Assembly: GCF_039652615.1 (NCBI RefSeq)
Contig: NZ_JBDJAC010000006.1
Coordinates: 192,223-256,222 of the forward strand
Direction of reading: 5' to 3'
Length of the DNA stretch: 64,000 nt
From: Fulvimarina sp039652615
GTDB lineage: Bacteria; Pseudomonadota; Alphaproteobacteria; Rhizobiales; Rhizobiaceae
Positions 35,315-44,223 of this stretch are shown piece by piece. The notes beneath the pieces are model-generated. The model saw only the letters and a list, made by a program, of their open reading frames with translations, ran no database searches and was not told where the DNA came from. The translations under genes and the position numbers were made by a program. Positions within the stretch are counted from its first letter, which is position 1. The number at the start of each line of letters is the position of its first letter.

Positions 35315-36124
35315 TCAGGCGGTGCCGATCCCCAAGCCGTGAAAATGATGCACAGGCCCCTGGCCTTCGCCGACCGATAGCGTGTCCGCGCCGGCAATGG
35401 CTGCCCCGATATAGGCTTTCGCCCGCTGGGCCGCTTCGATCGGGGAAAGCCTGAAGCCGAGCCCTGTCGCGAGAGCCGAGGATAGCGTGCAGCCGGTGCC
35501 GTGGGTGTTCCGCGTCTCGGTACGCGGCGCGCTCAGTTCGAGCGCCCCATTCGCGGTGACGAAAAGGTCGGTCGCATCCGTATCGCCGGCCAGATGCCCG
35601 CCCTTCATCATCACAGCCTTGCAGCCAAGGGCAAGAAGCGCCTCGCCCTGGGCGCGCATGCTTTCGATGTCGTCCGCAGGCTCCTGGCTGAGAAGATCGC
35701 CCGCTTCGGGAAGGTTCGGCGTCAGGATTGCCGCGCGCGGCAGAAGCAGTTCGCGCAGCGCCGCGACCGCCTCTTCGGCGAGCAGCCTGTCGCCGCCTTT
35801 CGCAACCATCACCGGATCGAGAACGACCGGCGCATCGATCGTCTTAAGGAGGCCGGCAACGGTGCGCACCGTCTCCGGATCACCGAGCATGCCGATCTTG
35901 ATGGCATCGATGCGGATATCGTCGCGGATCGCCTCGATCTGCGCCCTGATCATGTCGGGCGGGACGATCGTGAAACCGCGAACACCCTTGGTGTTTTGCG
36001 CGGTGAGGGCGGTGATCGCCGCCATCGCGTAGCCGCCATTGGCCGAGATCGCCTTGATATCCGCCTGGATGCCCGCGCCGCCGGAGGGGTCCGAGCCTGC
36101 GATAGAGAGAATGTTGGGGATCAT
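35315..36124 (-). CDS. thiD: Hydroxymethylpyrimidine/phosphomethylpyrimidine kinase
   Basis: 269 residues of the ribokinase-like family. Phosphorylates hydroxymethylpyrimidine and its phosphate for thiamine synthesis. Family start: NILSIAGSDPSGGAGIQADIKAISANGGY; VLDPVMVAKGGDRLL is a conserved substrate stretch; NTHGTGCTLSSALAT has the G-T-G-C-T anion hole and catalytic residue region. It ends four bases from the DapA-family gene (convergent). I found no TPP riboswitch in the 200 bp upstream. Confidence 0.94.
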   Translation of the reverse strand: MIPNILSIAGSDPSGGAGIQADIKAISANGGYAMAAITALTAQNTKGVRGFTIVPPDMIRAQIEAIRDDIRIDAIKIGMLGDPETVRTVAGLLKTIDAPVVLDPVMVAKGGDRLLAEEAVAALRELLLPRAAILTPNLPEAGDLLSQEPADDIESMRAQGEALLALGCKAVMMKGGHLAGDTDATDLFVTANGALELSAPRTETRNTHGTGCTLSSALATGLGFRLSPIEAAQRAKAYIGAAIAGADTLSVGEGQGPVHHFHGLGIGTA

Positions 36125-36328
36125 CGGAGCCGCTCTTTCGTAACTGAAGTTTTGATTCTCACCAGATCGTGTGCAAATCTGCCGAAAATTCCGTCAGCAA
36201 CCATCTTAAGTGCAAGTCCCTGATAAGAAGTATGGCAGAAGATGTACGCGGGGTGTGGCGCGATTTTCGATCGCGTCCTTTTCTGTGCTGACTAGGAGGT
36301 TGAGCGCCGGGATGCGAGGGGATGATCG

Positions 36329-37837
36329 ATGAGCAAGACTTCGCTTGGAGAAACCGTGTTCGCGGATGACATCGAGTGGGCCCTGAAAGGGGAGGCGAGC
36401 GATATCGCCGGTGCGGTCTTCGATCTTGTGCCTGTTCCGCTGTGGCTGCAAGACTTCAGCGGTGTCAAAGATGTCCTCGATCGTTGCCGGCGTGAAGGCG
36501 TCGTGTCGCTGAGCGACCACCTGAAAAAACATCCCGAGGTGTCACAGGAAGCAGCTGGCTCGATCCGTCTCGTCGCCGTCAACGGCAAGACACTCGAAGT
36601 CTTCGAGGCGGATGACCTTCAGCACCTGCAGGCCAATCTCTCGACCGTTTTCTCGGGCGACATGTTCAAGACGCATATCACCGAGCTGATCCAGCTCTGG
36701 GATGGACACGGAGGCTTCGAGAGCCAGGGCGTCAACTATACGTTGAGCGGCCGGCGGCTGGACGTGCAGGTGAAGGGTCGCATCGTACCCGGCTACGATG
36801 GCGACTGGAGCCGCGTGCTCGTCTCGACCGAGGACGTGACCGAGCGCGAGGTCGCTCTGCGGCAGCTCGAACGGAGCGAGAGCTTTGCGCGCGGGCTCTT
36901 CGAACATTCGCCGATTTCGCTCTGGGTCGAGGACTTCAGCGGCATCAGGGAGCTGATCGACGATGTCCGTCAGCGCGGCGTTGAGGATTTTCGCACCTTT
37001 CTCGACGTGCATCCCGAGTTCATCGATCGCTGCCTCAGCGAGATCCACGTGCTGGACGTGAACCGGCACACCATCAAGATGTTCGCTGCCGAGGACAAGA
37101 GCGTTCTCCTCTCGCGATTGGCGGACGTCTTTCGCGACGACATGCGTCCGCATTTCAAGGAGCAGCTCATCGAATTGTGGAACGGCGTGCTGTTCCAGTC
37201 CCGTGAGGTCGTGAACTATACGCTCGAAGGGGAGACACTTCATCTTCACATGCAGTTCTCTGTGTTTCCGGGCCATGAAGACGACTGGTCTCTCGTCCAG
37301 GTGGCGCTGACCGATATCACCGCGCGAAAGAAGGCAGAGACCTATCTCGAATATCTTGGCAAGCATGACATTCTCACCAAGCTGCACAATCGCTCCTTCT
37401 TCGACGACGAGCTGAACAGGCTGGAACGCCGCCGCGTAGCGCCCGTCACGGTGATCGTTGCCGACCTGAACGGCCTCAAGAACATCAACGACACTCTTGG
37501 TCACGCGGCGGGCGATTCGCTTCTGCGCCGGGCGGGCGAAGTGCTGCGGGAGACGGTGAAGCCTCCGTATCAGGTATCGCGTGTCGGCGGGGACGAGTTC
37601 ATCATTTTGATGCCGGCGGCCGGAGAGCCGGAGGGCCGCCATCTGATCGCCGAAATCGAGGAACTGGTCGACATCAACAACCAGTTTTATAGCGGATCGA
37701 CGCTTTCCTTCTCGATGGGGCTCGCGACGGCCCGTGACGGAGAACGGCTGGAAGAAGCGACCCAGCGCGCCGACGACGCGATGTATGAGGCAAAACGCGC
37801 GTTCTATTCAGACCCCTCGAAGGAGCGGCGGCGCTGA
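36329..37837 (+). CDS. Diguanylate cyclase with two repeated PAS-like sensor modules
   Basis: 502 residues. Residues about 27-175 and 188-335 are two copies of one PAS-type module, marked by WLQDFSGVKDVLD ... HPE ... VNGKT ... F-E-A-D-D and WVEDFSGIRELID ... HPE ... VNRHT ... F-A-A-E-D. The GGDEF domain spans about 340-495 with the RVGGDEF active site, so it should make cyclic di-GMP; no EAL domain follows. No signal or membrane segment, hence cytosolic. GAGGGG lies eight bases before the ATG. The gene stands alone, so the signal is unknown. Confidence 0.9.
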   Translation: MSKTSLGETVFADDIEWALKGEASDIAGAVFDLVPVPLWLQDFSGVKDVLDRCRREGVVSLSDHLKKHPEVSQEAAGSIRLVAVNGKTLEVFEADDLQHLQANLSTVFSGDMFKTHITELIQLWDGHGGFESQGVNYTLSGRRLDVQVKGRIVPGYDGDWSRVLVSTEDVTEREVALRQLERSESFARGLFEHSPISLWVEDFSGIRELIDDVRQRGVEDFRTFLDVHPEFIDRCLSEIHVLDVNRHTIKMFAAEDKSVLLSRLADVFRDDMRPHFKEQLIELWNGVLFQSREVVNYTLEGETLHLHMQFSVFPGHEDDWSLVQVALTDITARKKAETYLEYLGKHDILTKLHNRSFFDDELNRLERRRVAPVTVIVADLNGLKNINDTLGHAAGDSLLRRAGEVLRETVKPPYQVSRVGGDEFIILMPAAGEPEGRHLIAEIEELVDINNQFYSGSTLSFSMGLATARDGERLEEATQRADDAMYEAKRAFYSDPSKERRR

Positions 37838-37877
37838 CCGGCGTCGTTTGCTGAACTTCGCTTCGAATTCCGTTTGA

Positions 37878-38546
37878 TCAGGCGTACTCGTAGGGGCCGC
37901 CGCGCTTCAGGGCCTGGCGATAGGCGGGGCGCTCGTGGATGCGCGTGAGGAAGTCGCGGAGTTTCGGCCGGTCCTCGTAACCGAAGCGCTTGCCGGCGGC
38001 CTCGACGGGGAAGCTCATCATGATATCGGCGACGCTGATGCCCGGGCCAGCGAACCAGCCGCTTGTCCCGATGGCGCTCTCCCAGTGATCGAGATGCCTG
38101 CGGATTTCCGGTGCGACGAGGGATTTGTCCACCTGCTCCAGCGCCATCGACAGCATGGATTTGACAAAAAACGGCGCGCGCTTGGGGATCATGTTCAAGA
38201 CGAGCATGAGGAAGAGCGGTGGCATGGCCGAGCCTTCCGCATAATGTAGGAAGTGCCTGGCCTGCCAGAAATCCGCCGTGTTCTCGGGCGGCATCATGCC
38301 GTGATCCGGCTTCAAGGACAGGATATATTCGATAATCGCACCGGTTTCCGCGATCGTCCGGCCCTGATGCGTGATGACCGGCGATTTTCCGAGGGGATGG
38401 ATCGCGCGCAATTCCTTCGGCGCTCGCATGTCGCTGTCGCGCTGGTAATGTTTGACGTCGTAGTCGAGCCCCAGCTCTTCAAGCAGCCAGAGCACGCGCT
38501 GGGAGCGGGAATTGTTGAGGTGATGGACGGTCAGCTTCTCGGTCAT
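37878..38546 (-). CDS. Glutathione S-transferase family protein
   Basis: 222 residues: thioredoxin-like N-terminal domain (KLTVHHLNNSRSQRVLWLLEELGLDYDV; an S-R-S-Q-R motif at the glutathione site) with the cis-proline KSPVI and acidic ETGAIIEYI, then a helical C-terminal domain with GISVADIMMSFPVE. Family members conjugate glutathione or act as isomerases. Its ATG overlaps the ptsN stop by four bases, so the pair is probably co-transcribed. The substrate is unknown. Confidence 0.87.
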   Translation of the reverse strand: MTEKLTVHHLNNSRSQRVLWLLEELGLDYDVKHYQRDSDMRAPKELRAIHPLGKSPVITHQGRTIAETGAIIEYILSLKPDHGMMPPENTADFWQARHFLHYAEGSAMPPLFLMLVLNMIPKRAPFFVKSMLSMALEQVDKSLVAPEIRRHLDHWESAIGTSGWFAGPGISVADIMMSFPVEAAGKRFGYEDRPKLRDFLTRIHERPAYRQALKRGGPYEYA

Positions 38547-39007
38547 GCGGCGTTCTGTGTCGTCGAGCGCATCATGGTCGCGTAGATCGAGCCGGCGTCC
38601 TGGAACCCGCGAATGGTGGATACCGTCTCCGGATCGCGCAGCAGGCGCGCGACCTTGGACAGGGCCTTCAAATGATCGGCGCCGGAATTTTCCGGCGCGA
38701 GCAGAAGGAAGACGAGATCGACTGGCTCTTCGTCAAGCGCATCGAAATCGACCGGCTTCTGCAGCCGGGCGAAAACGCCCGTGATCTGCGGGAGATCGGA
38801 GAGTTTTCCGTGCGGAATGGCGATGCCGTTACCGACACCGGTCGAACCGAGCTTTTCACGATTGAGGATCGTTTCCAGAATCTCTCTCTCTGACCGGCCG
38901 ATCAGGTCAGCGGCCTTGGCCGCCATTTCCTGCAGGACCTGACGCTTTGACGTCGCCTTCAGACCGGGCAGAATCGCCGCCGGCTCGATGAGCGATTGAA
39001 ATTCCAT
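38543..39007 (-). CDS. ptsN: Nitrogen-related PTS enzyme IIA (EIIA-Ntr)
   Basis: 154 residues. His66 in GNGIAIPHGKLSDL is the phosphorylation site. It accepts phosphate from NPr in the PTS-Ntr chain and regulates potassium transport, nitrogen and carbon responses, not sugar uptake. The order rpoN-hpf-ptsN is conserved and supports the call. ATG at 39007 has AGAGG nine bases upstream. The gene is 57 bp past hpf. Confidence 0.93.
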   Translation of the reverse strand: MEFQSLIEPAAILPGLKATSKRQVLQEMAAKAADLIGRSEREILETILNREKLGSTGVGNGIAIPHGKLSDLPQITGVFARLQKPVDFDALDEEPVDLVFLLLAPENSGADHLKALSKVARLLRDPETVSTIRGFQDAGSIYATMMRSTTQNAA

Positions 39008-39063
39008 GGAAACGACCTCTCGTGTTCTCAGGAGCAAGCTCGTTCAAGAACCTTGCCCGTTCC

Positions 39064-39636
39064 TCACGCGTCGCGTGCGTAGGTTGAGGGGTCGACCCAG
39101 CCCACATTGCCGTCGGTGCGGCGGAAGACAATGTTGATGTCGCCGGAGCTGGCGTTTCTGAAGAGGACGAGCGGGTTGTCCTGCCGGTCGAGCTCCATCA
39201 CGGCATCTGCCACCGAGCGCGTGCCGACATTGAGGGTCGTCTCGGCGATGATCGCCGGCGCGTAATCTTCGGGGACCTCTTCAGTCTCTTCCGGGATCGC
39301 TTCCATGATCTGGTAGGCGAGCGTCTTGTGCCCGCCATTGACGTGATGGTCCTTCAGACGGCGTTTATAGCGGCGCAGGCGTTTTTCGAGTTTTTCGGAC
39401 GCCTCGACGAAGCTGGATTCCGGATCGTGGGTCTGGCCCTGGGCCTGGAAGACCACGCCGGTATCGAGATGGATCACGCAATCGCAGGAATAGCGGCTTC
39501 CGTCTTTGGCGACGACGACCGTCGCGGAAAAATTGCCGTCGAAATATTTGTCGACGGCTTCGTTCAAGCGGTCTTCGATCCGGGTTCGGAACGCCTCGCC
39601 GACTTCCATATGCTTGCCCGAAACACGTACAGCCAT
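39064..39636 (-). CDS. hpf: Ribosome hibernation-promoting factor, long form
   Basis: 190 residues: the S30AE domain (residues 1-100; VSGKHMEVGEAFRTRIEDRLNEAVDKYF) plus the C-terminal dimerisation domain (about 130-190; VADAVMELDRQDNPLVLFRNA). The long form alone makes 100S ribosome dimers in resting cells. AGAGGA lies upstream of the ATG. The 336 bp to rpoN is empty of genes (see entry), so hpf probably has its own promoter there. Confidence 0.94.
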   Translation of the reverse strand: MAVRVSGKHMEVGEAFRTRIEDRLNEAVDKYFDGNFSATVVVAKDGSRYSCDCVIHLDTGVVFQAQGQTHDPESSFVEASEKLEKRLRRYKRRLKDHHVNGGHKTLAYQIMEAIPEETEEVPEDYAPAIIAETTLNVGTRSVADAVMELDRQDNPLVLFRNASSGDINIVFRRTDGNVGWVDPSTYARDA

Positions 39637-39972
39637 CACGCTATCCTCTTCGCATGTTCTCTGACACCCGCAAGGCCTCTTTTGAAGGCCCGCGAACCAC
39701 TGGTGCAAGGACACCCTAGACGCTTTCTTCCGTCCCTGCATCTCTGCAATATAGGGACCTTTCGGAAGGTTGCGCCTTCTATGAATGCCCTTCCCGGATG
39801 TCAACGTGTGAGCGGCTCTCTCGGTTCAGGCTGTGACGGCAAAACACCGATCTCCATAGCCGGACTATAGAATGGGCGGGCCGGCCGCTTTATCACCCGG
39901 TGATTGGCTCAAGCGGCACCACGGGCTGCCGGCGACCCGGTGAAGCCGTTGATTTCAAAAGACCCGCCAGTC
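39637..39972. other. Gene-free stretch between rpoN and hpf
   Basis: About 336 bp. It holds gcaaggcctcttttgaaggc at 39670-39689, which resembles the first hairpin of repeat family A, and the likely hpf promoter. Nothing else I can name. Confidence 0.5.
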
Positions 39973-41385
39973 TTACGAGGCCATCCGCCGTGCATTGAGT
40001 TCTCGTCGGCGCTGGATCGAGGACGGGATTGACTGGGCCTCACGATATTTCGCGACGGTACGCCGGGCGAGATCGACGCCCTCCTTCTTGAGGATCGCGG
40101 CGATGTCGTCATCGGACAGGATCTTGCCGGTGACTTCGGCATCGATCAGCCGCTTGATCCGCAGTTTGACGCTCTCGGCCGAATGCGCGTCGCCACCATC
40201 GGCCGCGGCGATGGCCCGTGTGAAGAAGAAGCGCATTTCGAAAACGCCGCGCGGGGTGGCGACGAATTTCATGTTGGTGACGCGGCTGACGGTCGATTCG
40301 TGCATGCCGATCGCTTCGGCAACCGAGGCAAGGGTCATCGGCTTCATGCCGCTCACGCCGCTCGAGAGAAAGCCGCCCTGGCGCTTCACGATTTCCTCGG
40401 CGACCTTCATGATCGTCTGTGCCCGGCTTTCCAGCGCCCGTTCGAGCCAGCTCGCCGATTGCAGGCATTCGGAGAGGAACGTCTTGTCCTCGTCGGTCGT
40501 CGCATGCTTGCGCACGCGCTTCAGATAGGTCCGGTCGGTCAGAACGCGGGGCAGGGTGTCCGGATTGAGCTCCACGACCCAGCCGCCTTCGCCGTCGGCG
40601 CTGATCAGGACGTCCGGCTCGACCCCTTCGCCGCCTTTGCCATCGAAGGCGTGACCCGGCTTGGGATCGAGCGACTTGATTTCGGCGAGGATATCGAGAA
40701 GGCCGTTATCGTCTTCGCCGGTCAGCCTGCGCAATGCCGCGAAATCGCGGTTCGCCAGGAGTTCGAGATTGTCGATCACCTTCGCGATCACCGGATCGTA
40801 GCGGTTCTTACGCTTCAGCTGGATCGCCATGCAGTCCTTGAGATTGCAGGCGAAAAGACCTGCAGGCGAGGCTTCGGCCTGAAGCTTTAGAAGCACTGCC
40901 CGGGTTCGGGCCGGATCGAAGCCGTTGGCTTTCGCGAATTCATCCGCATCACAGCGGCAATAGCCGTTCTCGTCGAGTTCGTCGGCAAAGGCTTCGGCGA
41001 TGGCTCGCGTTTGCAGTCCCCCGGCGATGTCGCGCGCCTCGTTGATGGCGTGGGCGAGGAGCGAGATCTTGTCATCGGCGACATTGGCAAAGCCGGTGTC
41101 GGGGCCGTTGAAGGACTGCCCGGAACCGGAGGAGCCGCCGAAGCGCTGCTGAAGGGAGCCATTGAAAGACGCTTCGGACGTCTTCGTGCCTTCGCCCGCT
41201 TGGATCGACGTCACATGAGGCTTGGCAGGCGCCATCGCGAGCAGGGGATTGCGCTCGACTTCGGACTCAAGGAACGTCTTCAGCTCGCCGTGGCCGTACT
41301 GCAGAAGTCGGATCGACTGCAAAAGCTGCGGCGTCATCACCAGAGACTGGCTCTGCCGGAACTGAAGTTTAGCCGCTAGCGCCAT
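39973..41385 (-). CDS. rpoN: RNA polymerase sigma-54 factor
   Basis: 470 residues. Region I is Gln/Leu-rich at the start (KLQFRQSQSLVMTPQLLQSIRLLQ), a core-binding region follows (about 100-300), and the C-terminal RpoN box is ARRTVAKYREAQ. It directs polymerase to -24/-12 promoters, such as the one at 52463 for urtA. I use ATG 41385 (MALAAKLQF), the usual family start; a GTG nine codons before it at 41412 is possible. Lies between lptB and hpf in the conserved order. Confidence 0.94.
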   Translation of the reverse strand: MALAAKLQFRQSQSLVMTPQLLQSIRLLQYGHGELKTFLESEVERNPLLAMAPAKPHVTSIQAGEGTKTSEASFNGSLQQRFGGSSGSGQSFNGPDTGFANVADDKISLLAHAINEARDIAGGLQTRAIAEAFADELDENGYCRCDADEFAKANGFDPARTRAVLLKLQAEASPAGLFACNLKDCMAIQLKRKNRYDPVIAKVIDNLELLANRDFAALRRLTGEDDNGLLDILAEIKSLDPKPGHAFDGKGGEGVEPDVLISADGEGGWVVELNPDTLPRVLTDRTYLKRVRKHATTDEDKTFLSECLQSASWLERALESRAQTIMKVAEEIVKRQGGFLSSGVSGMKPMTLASVAEAIGMHESTVSRVTNMKFVATPRGVFEMRFFFTRAIAAADGGDAHSAESVKLRIKRLIDAEVTGKILSDDDIAAILKKEGVDLARRTVAKYREAQSIPSSIQRRRELNARRMAS

Positions 41386-41529
41386 GAGCTTGGTTCGACC
41401 CGCAGTCCTCACGCCGCTCTGATATTGGGTAGGGTTCGAGCGCGAAGCGGCATTCGACGCACGATAGGCGTCTAAGAAAGCGCGAGCGAGCGAGCGATGT
41501 CAACGTGACTCCGCTCTATTCGCGAACGA

Positions 41530-42291
41530 TCAAAAGCTAAATTGGTCGCCAAGGTAAAAGCGGCGAACATCCGCATTGGCGACGATCTCGTTCGGTTTGC
41601 CATGCGTGAGCAGCGCCCCGGCATGCATGATATAGGCCCGATCGATGAGGCCGAGGGTCTCTCGAACGTTGTGATCGGTGATGAGGACACCGATGCCGCG
41701 CCGCGTCAGATGGCGCACGAGGGCCTGGATATCGGCGACGGCAATCGGATCGACGCCGGCGAAAGGTTCGTCGAGCAGCATGAAGGTCGGTTTGGAGGCG
41801 AGCGCCCGGGCGATCTCGCAACGGCGCCGTTCGCCGCCGGACAGGGATGTCGAGGGCTGCTTGCGCAGGTGGTCGATATGGAACTCCTCGAGCAGAGAGG
41901 TCAGTTCCTGTTCGCGCTTCGCCTTGTTGGGCTCGGAGACCTCCAGTACCGCTCGGACATTGTCCTCGACGCTGAGGCCCCGGAAAATCGAGGCTTCCTG
42001 CGGCAGATAGCCGATGCCGAGACGCGAGCGCCGGAACATCGGCACCTTCGTCACGTCATGGCCGTCCAGGGTGATCTTGCCGTCGTCCACGGGGACGAGG
42101 CCGGTGATCATGTAGAAGCAGGTGGTCTTGCCGGCGCCGTTCGGCCCGAGCAGTCCCACCGCCTCGCCGCGCCTCACCGACAGGCCGACCTGATCGACGA
42201 CCCGGCGGCCGCGATAGGTCTTGGTCAGGCCCGATGCGGACAGAACGCCGACGCCCGGCGTTTCCGTCATCTGGACCGACGGCTCCCGCAT
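41530..42291 (-). CDS. lptB: Lipopolysaccharide export ATP-binding protein LptB
   Basis: About 253 residues; ATPase of the LptBFG machine that pulls LPS from the inner membrane. Walker A GPNGAGKTT, Q-loop GIGYLPQEASIFRGLSVEDN (LptB-type), signature LSGGERRRCEIARAL, Walker B FMLLDEPFAGVDPIA, switch His in ITDHNVRETL. The frame is open to 42444, overlapping lptA; I chose ATG 42291 over ATG 42270 because of the GGA just before it. It is followed by rpoN after 144 bp. Confidence 0.9.
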   Translation of the reverse strand: MREPSVQMTETPGVGVLSASGLTKTYRGRRVVDQVGLSVRRGEAVGLLGPNGAGKTTCFYMITGLVPVDDGKITLDGHDVTKVPMFRRSRLGIGYLPQEASIFRGLSVEDNVRAVLEVSEPNKAKREQELTSLLEEFHIDHLRKQPSTSLSGGERRRCEIARALASKPTFMLLDEPFAGVDPIAVADIQALVRHLTRRGIGVLITDHNVRETLGLIDRAYIMHAGALLTHGKPNEIVANADVRRFYLGDQFSF

Positions 42292-42371
42292 CGTTCCGGG
42301 TCGGGTTTCGCCCTCGGACAGACGCGGGTCGGCCGAAGAGCGCGGATGGGCTTCGAAACGCTCGTCCAAGG

Positions 42372-42974
42372 TCAATTCGAATTTTCGCCAGGGGTCAGCA
42401 TCATCCGGACGCGGCCGCCGGCACCGGGATTCGATCCGTCGCAATTGCTCGATTCGAGGCGGGCCTTGCCGGTATCCATCTGGATCGTCAGACGGCAGCC
42501 TTCGGCGACGTTGTCACCCTGGCTCAGCACCACATCGCCGGTCATGACGACGATATTGCTCGCCATGTCGAAAGAGGCGCGTTCGGCCGTCGCGACCTGA
42601 TCCTCGGACTTCACATAGACCTTGTTGGAGGCCTCCAGACGCTCGATCGAGCTCGATCCGCCCGGCAATGCGCTGGAGCCGCCGGCCGGGCTACCCTGAC
42701 CGCCGCCGCTGTTGTTGTAGTGAACGACGAGCTTGCCCGTGCGAAGCTGGGTGGGCCCTTGAGCGACGGACACATTGCCTGTGAAGGTTGCGATCGCCGC
42801 GCGGTCATCGACGTCGAGCGTACTCGACTCGATCGAGATCGGCTGATCGCCATCGAGCTGAAGTCCGGTGAAATTGGTGCCGAGACCGCCTTCCTGAGCC
42901 GTCGCGGGGAGGGTGAATACGACGGCAGCGCCCGCGATGAACGATGCAGACATGGCGGCGATCAAGGCGCGCAT
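42372..42974 (-). CDS. lptA: LPS transport periplasmic protein LptA
   Basis: 200 residues with a signal peptide (MRALIAAMSASFIAGAAVVFTLPATAQ). The OstA/LptA beta-jellyroll runs from about 37 to 170: PISIESSTLDVDDRAAIATFTGNVSVAQG, VYVKSEDQVATAERASFDM, GDVVLSQGDNVAEG. LptA bridges LptC and LptD across the periplasm. A Gly/Ser/Pro-rich loop (residues 110-130) is an insertion within the barrel. It is two bases after lptC. Confidence 0.9.
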   Translation of the reverse strand: MRALIAAMSASFIAGAAVVFTLPATAQEGGLGTNFTGLQLDGDQPISIESSTLDVDDRAAIATFTGNVSVAQGPTQLRTGKLVVHYNNSGGGQGSPAGGSSALPGGSSSIERLEASNKVYVKSEDQVATAERASFDMASNIVVMTGDVVLSQGDNVAEGCRLTIQMDTGKARLESSNCDGSNPGAGGRVRMMLTPGENSN

Positions 42975-42976
42975 GA

Positions 42977-43726
42977 TTATTGGTCTCCGGTCTTGAGTGG
43001 CTCTGCTTCGGCCATTCGCGGTGTGTCGATCTCGGTTTCAAGTGCAGTCGTACTGCCTGAAGCTGGATTGAGCTTCATCGAAACGCCGCCCGTGAAGCGG
43101 ATCATGTCGCCGTTATCGCTCAAGGACATCCCATTTGCGCGAATTTCCTGATCGGCTGTCTGAATGTACACGGGTTCGTCGGTCGTCAAGGTGCCGGCCG
43201 TCAGGTCGATGCCTGCAGACTGCATCTCGACGGCGAGCCCGTCATCCGTCTCGATGTTCAGGCCACCGGTGAGCTTGAGAAGCTGTTCGTTCGGGTCGTA
43301 ATGGCCGGCGGATGCACGGATGACGGCATTGGTCTTGTCGCTGACCGCTACCTTCGCGTCGATGCCCTCGAGATCGATCGCGCCCCCGGTAATGGCTTGC
43401 ATGGCTCTCTGCGCGACGAGCTCGAAGGGTCTGTCGTTGGAATCGACGCCGGACATGCGCGGATCGTCCATTACGACGCGGCCGTCCCTGATCGATGCGC
43501 CGCTGATGCGCACATCGTCCGGGATCGCACGCGCGATCACCGTGACGCCGATCCCGCCGAGAACGATGAGACCGCCGATCAGCGGCAGGACGACCTTCAG
43601 CATGCGGGTTCGCTTGCGCGACCGGGCCGCGCGCTCGTATTCACGCGTCTTCGCCGCGCTCAACTCGCCCGTCGGGAAGGTGGGCGAGACGGCTGCGGTC
43701 TCGCTTTCGCTGTGGCTATCCGTCAA
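42977..43726 (-). CDS. lptC: LPS export ABC transporter periplasmic protein LptC
   Basis: About 249 residues with a TM anchor (residues 42-65; MLKVVLPLIGGLIVLGGIGVTVIA) and a periplasmic beta-jellyroll. It takes LPS from LptBFG to LptA. Conserved stretches: GRVVMDDPRMSGVDSNDRPFELVA and AGHYDPNEQLLKLTGG. No ATG fits. The proposed start is TTG at 43726, preceded by GAGGGG at nine bases; the frame is open to 43945. lptC-lptA-lptB form one unit. Confidence 0.82.
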   Translation of the reverse strand: MTDSHSESETAAVSPTFPTGELSAAKTREYERAARSRKRTRMLKVVLPLIGGLIVLGGIGVTVIARAIPDDVRISGASIRDGRVVMDDPRMSGVDSNDRPFELVAQRAMQAITGGAIDLEGIDAKVAVSDKTNAVIRASAGHYDPNEQLLKLTGGLNIETDDGLAVEMQSAGIDLTAGTLTTDEPVYIQTADQEIRANGMSLSDNGDMIRFTGGVSMKLNPASGSTTALETEIDTPRMAEAEPLKTGDQ

Positions 43727-44223
43727 ATCAGATATCCCCTCGCATATCTCAAAGCTCTTCGGCGCATGACGATAAGCGCCTAGCGGCGCGGTATCCTCAA
43801 ACTTTACGGGATTTGTGAGGCGGACCCCGACAATAGTCGCCCTTCGAAAGCTTTGCGAGCCTTTTGGATGCATTCTTGAATTGTGATGAACGGAATGGGG
43901 CGACCAACCGACGCGGCGGGAGGCCTTCCTTCCACACGGGAACAACTGGCGCTTTTATTTCAGTGCCTTGTAACAAGCTTCATTTCGACAGTCCCTGACC
44001 TATCGGAAGGGCCTGCACGCCACGGGATGCCAAAGACATCACGCCGGCAATCGTCTGTTTTTGAACGCGCCCCGCCTTGCAGCAATTCCGGGCCGTTGCG
44101 GAACGTCTCCCGGCGGGCTCATGAAAATCCGGTTCAAATGCCGCTTTACAAGAGCGTGCAGGTGGATGCAGGACAGATCGAACCCTTCCGACGGAACGGC
44201 GCATAAGCGAGGAGCGCTCCAGA
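43727..44223. other. Gene-free stretch between lptC and sppA
   Basis: About 500 bp between two divergent genes, with no reading frame that has a ribosome site and recognisable product. It should contain both promoters. I saw no repeat element or strong hairpin in it. Confidence 0.5.

Noticed and set aside
36125..36328. TPP riboswitch before thiD
   Set aside because: The CTGAGA-type core is absent.
43883..44206. A 107-codon open frame upstream of sppA
   Set aside because: No ribosome site, odd composition, and it sits in the shared promoter area of lptC and sppA.
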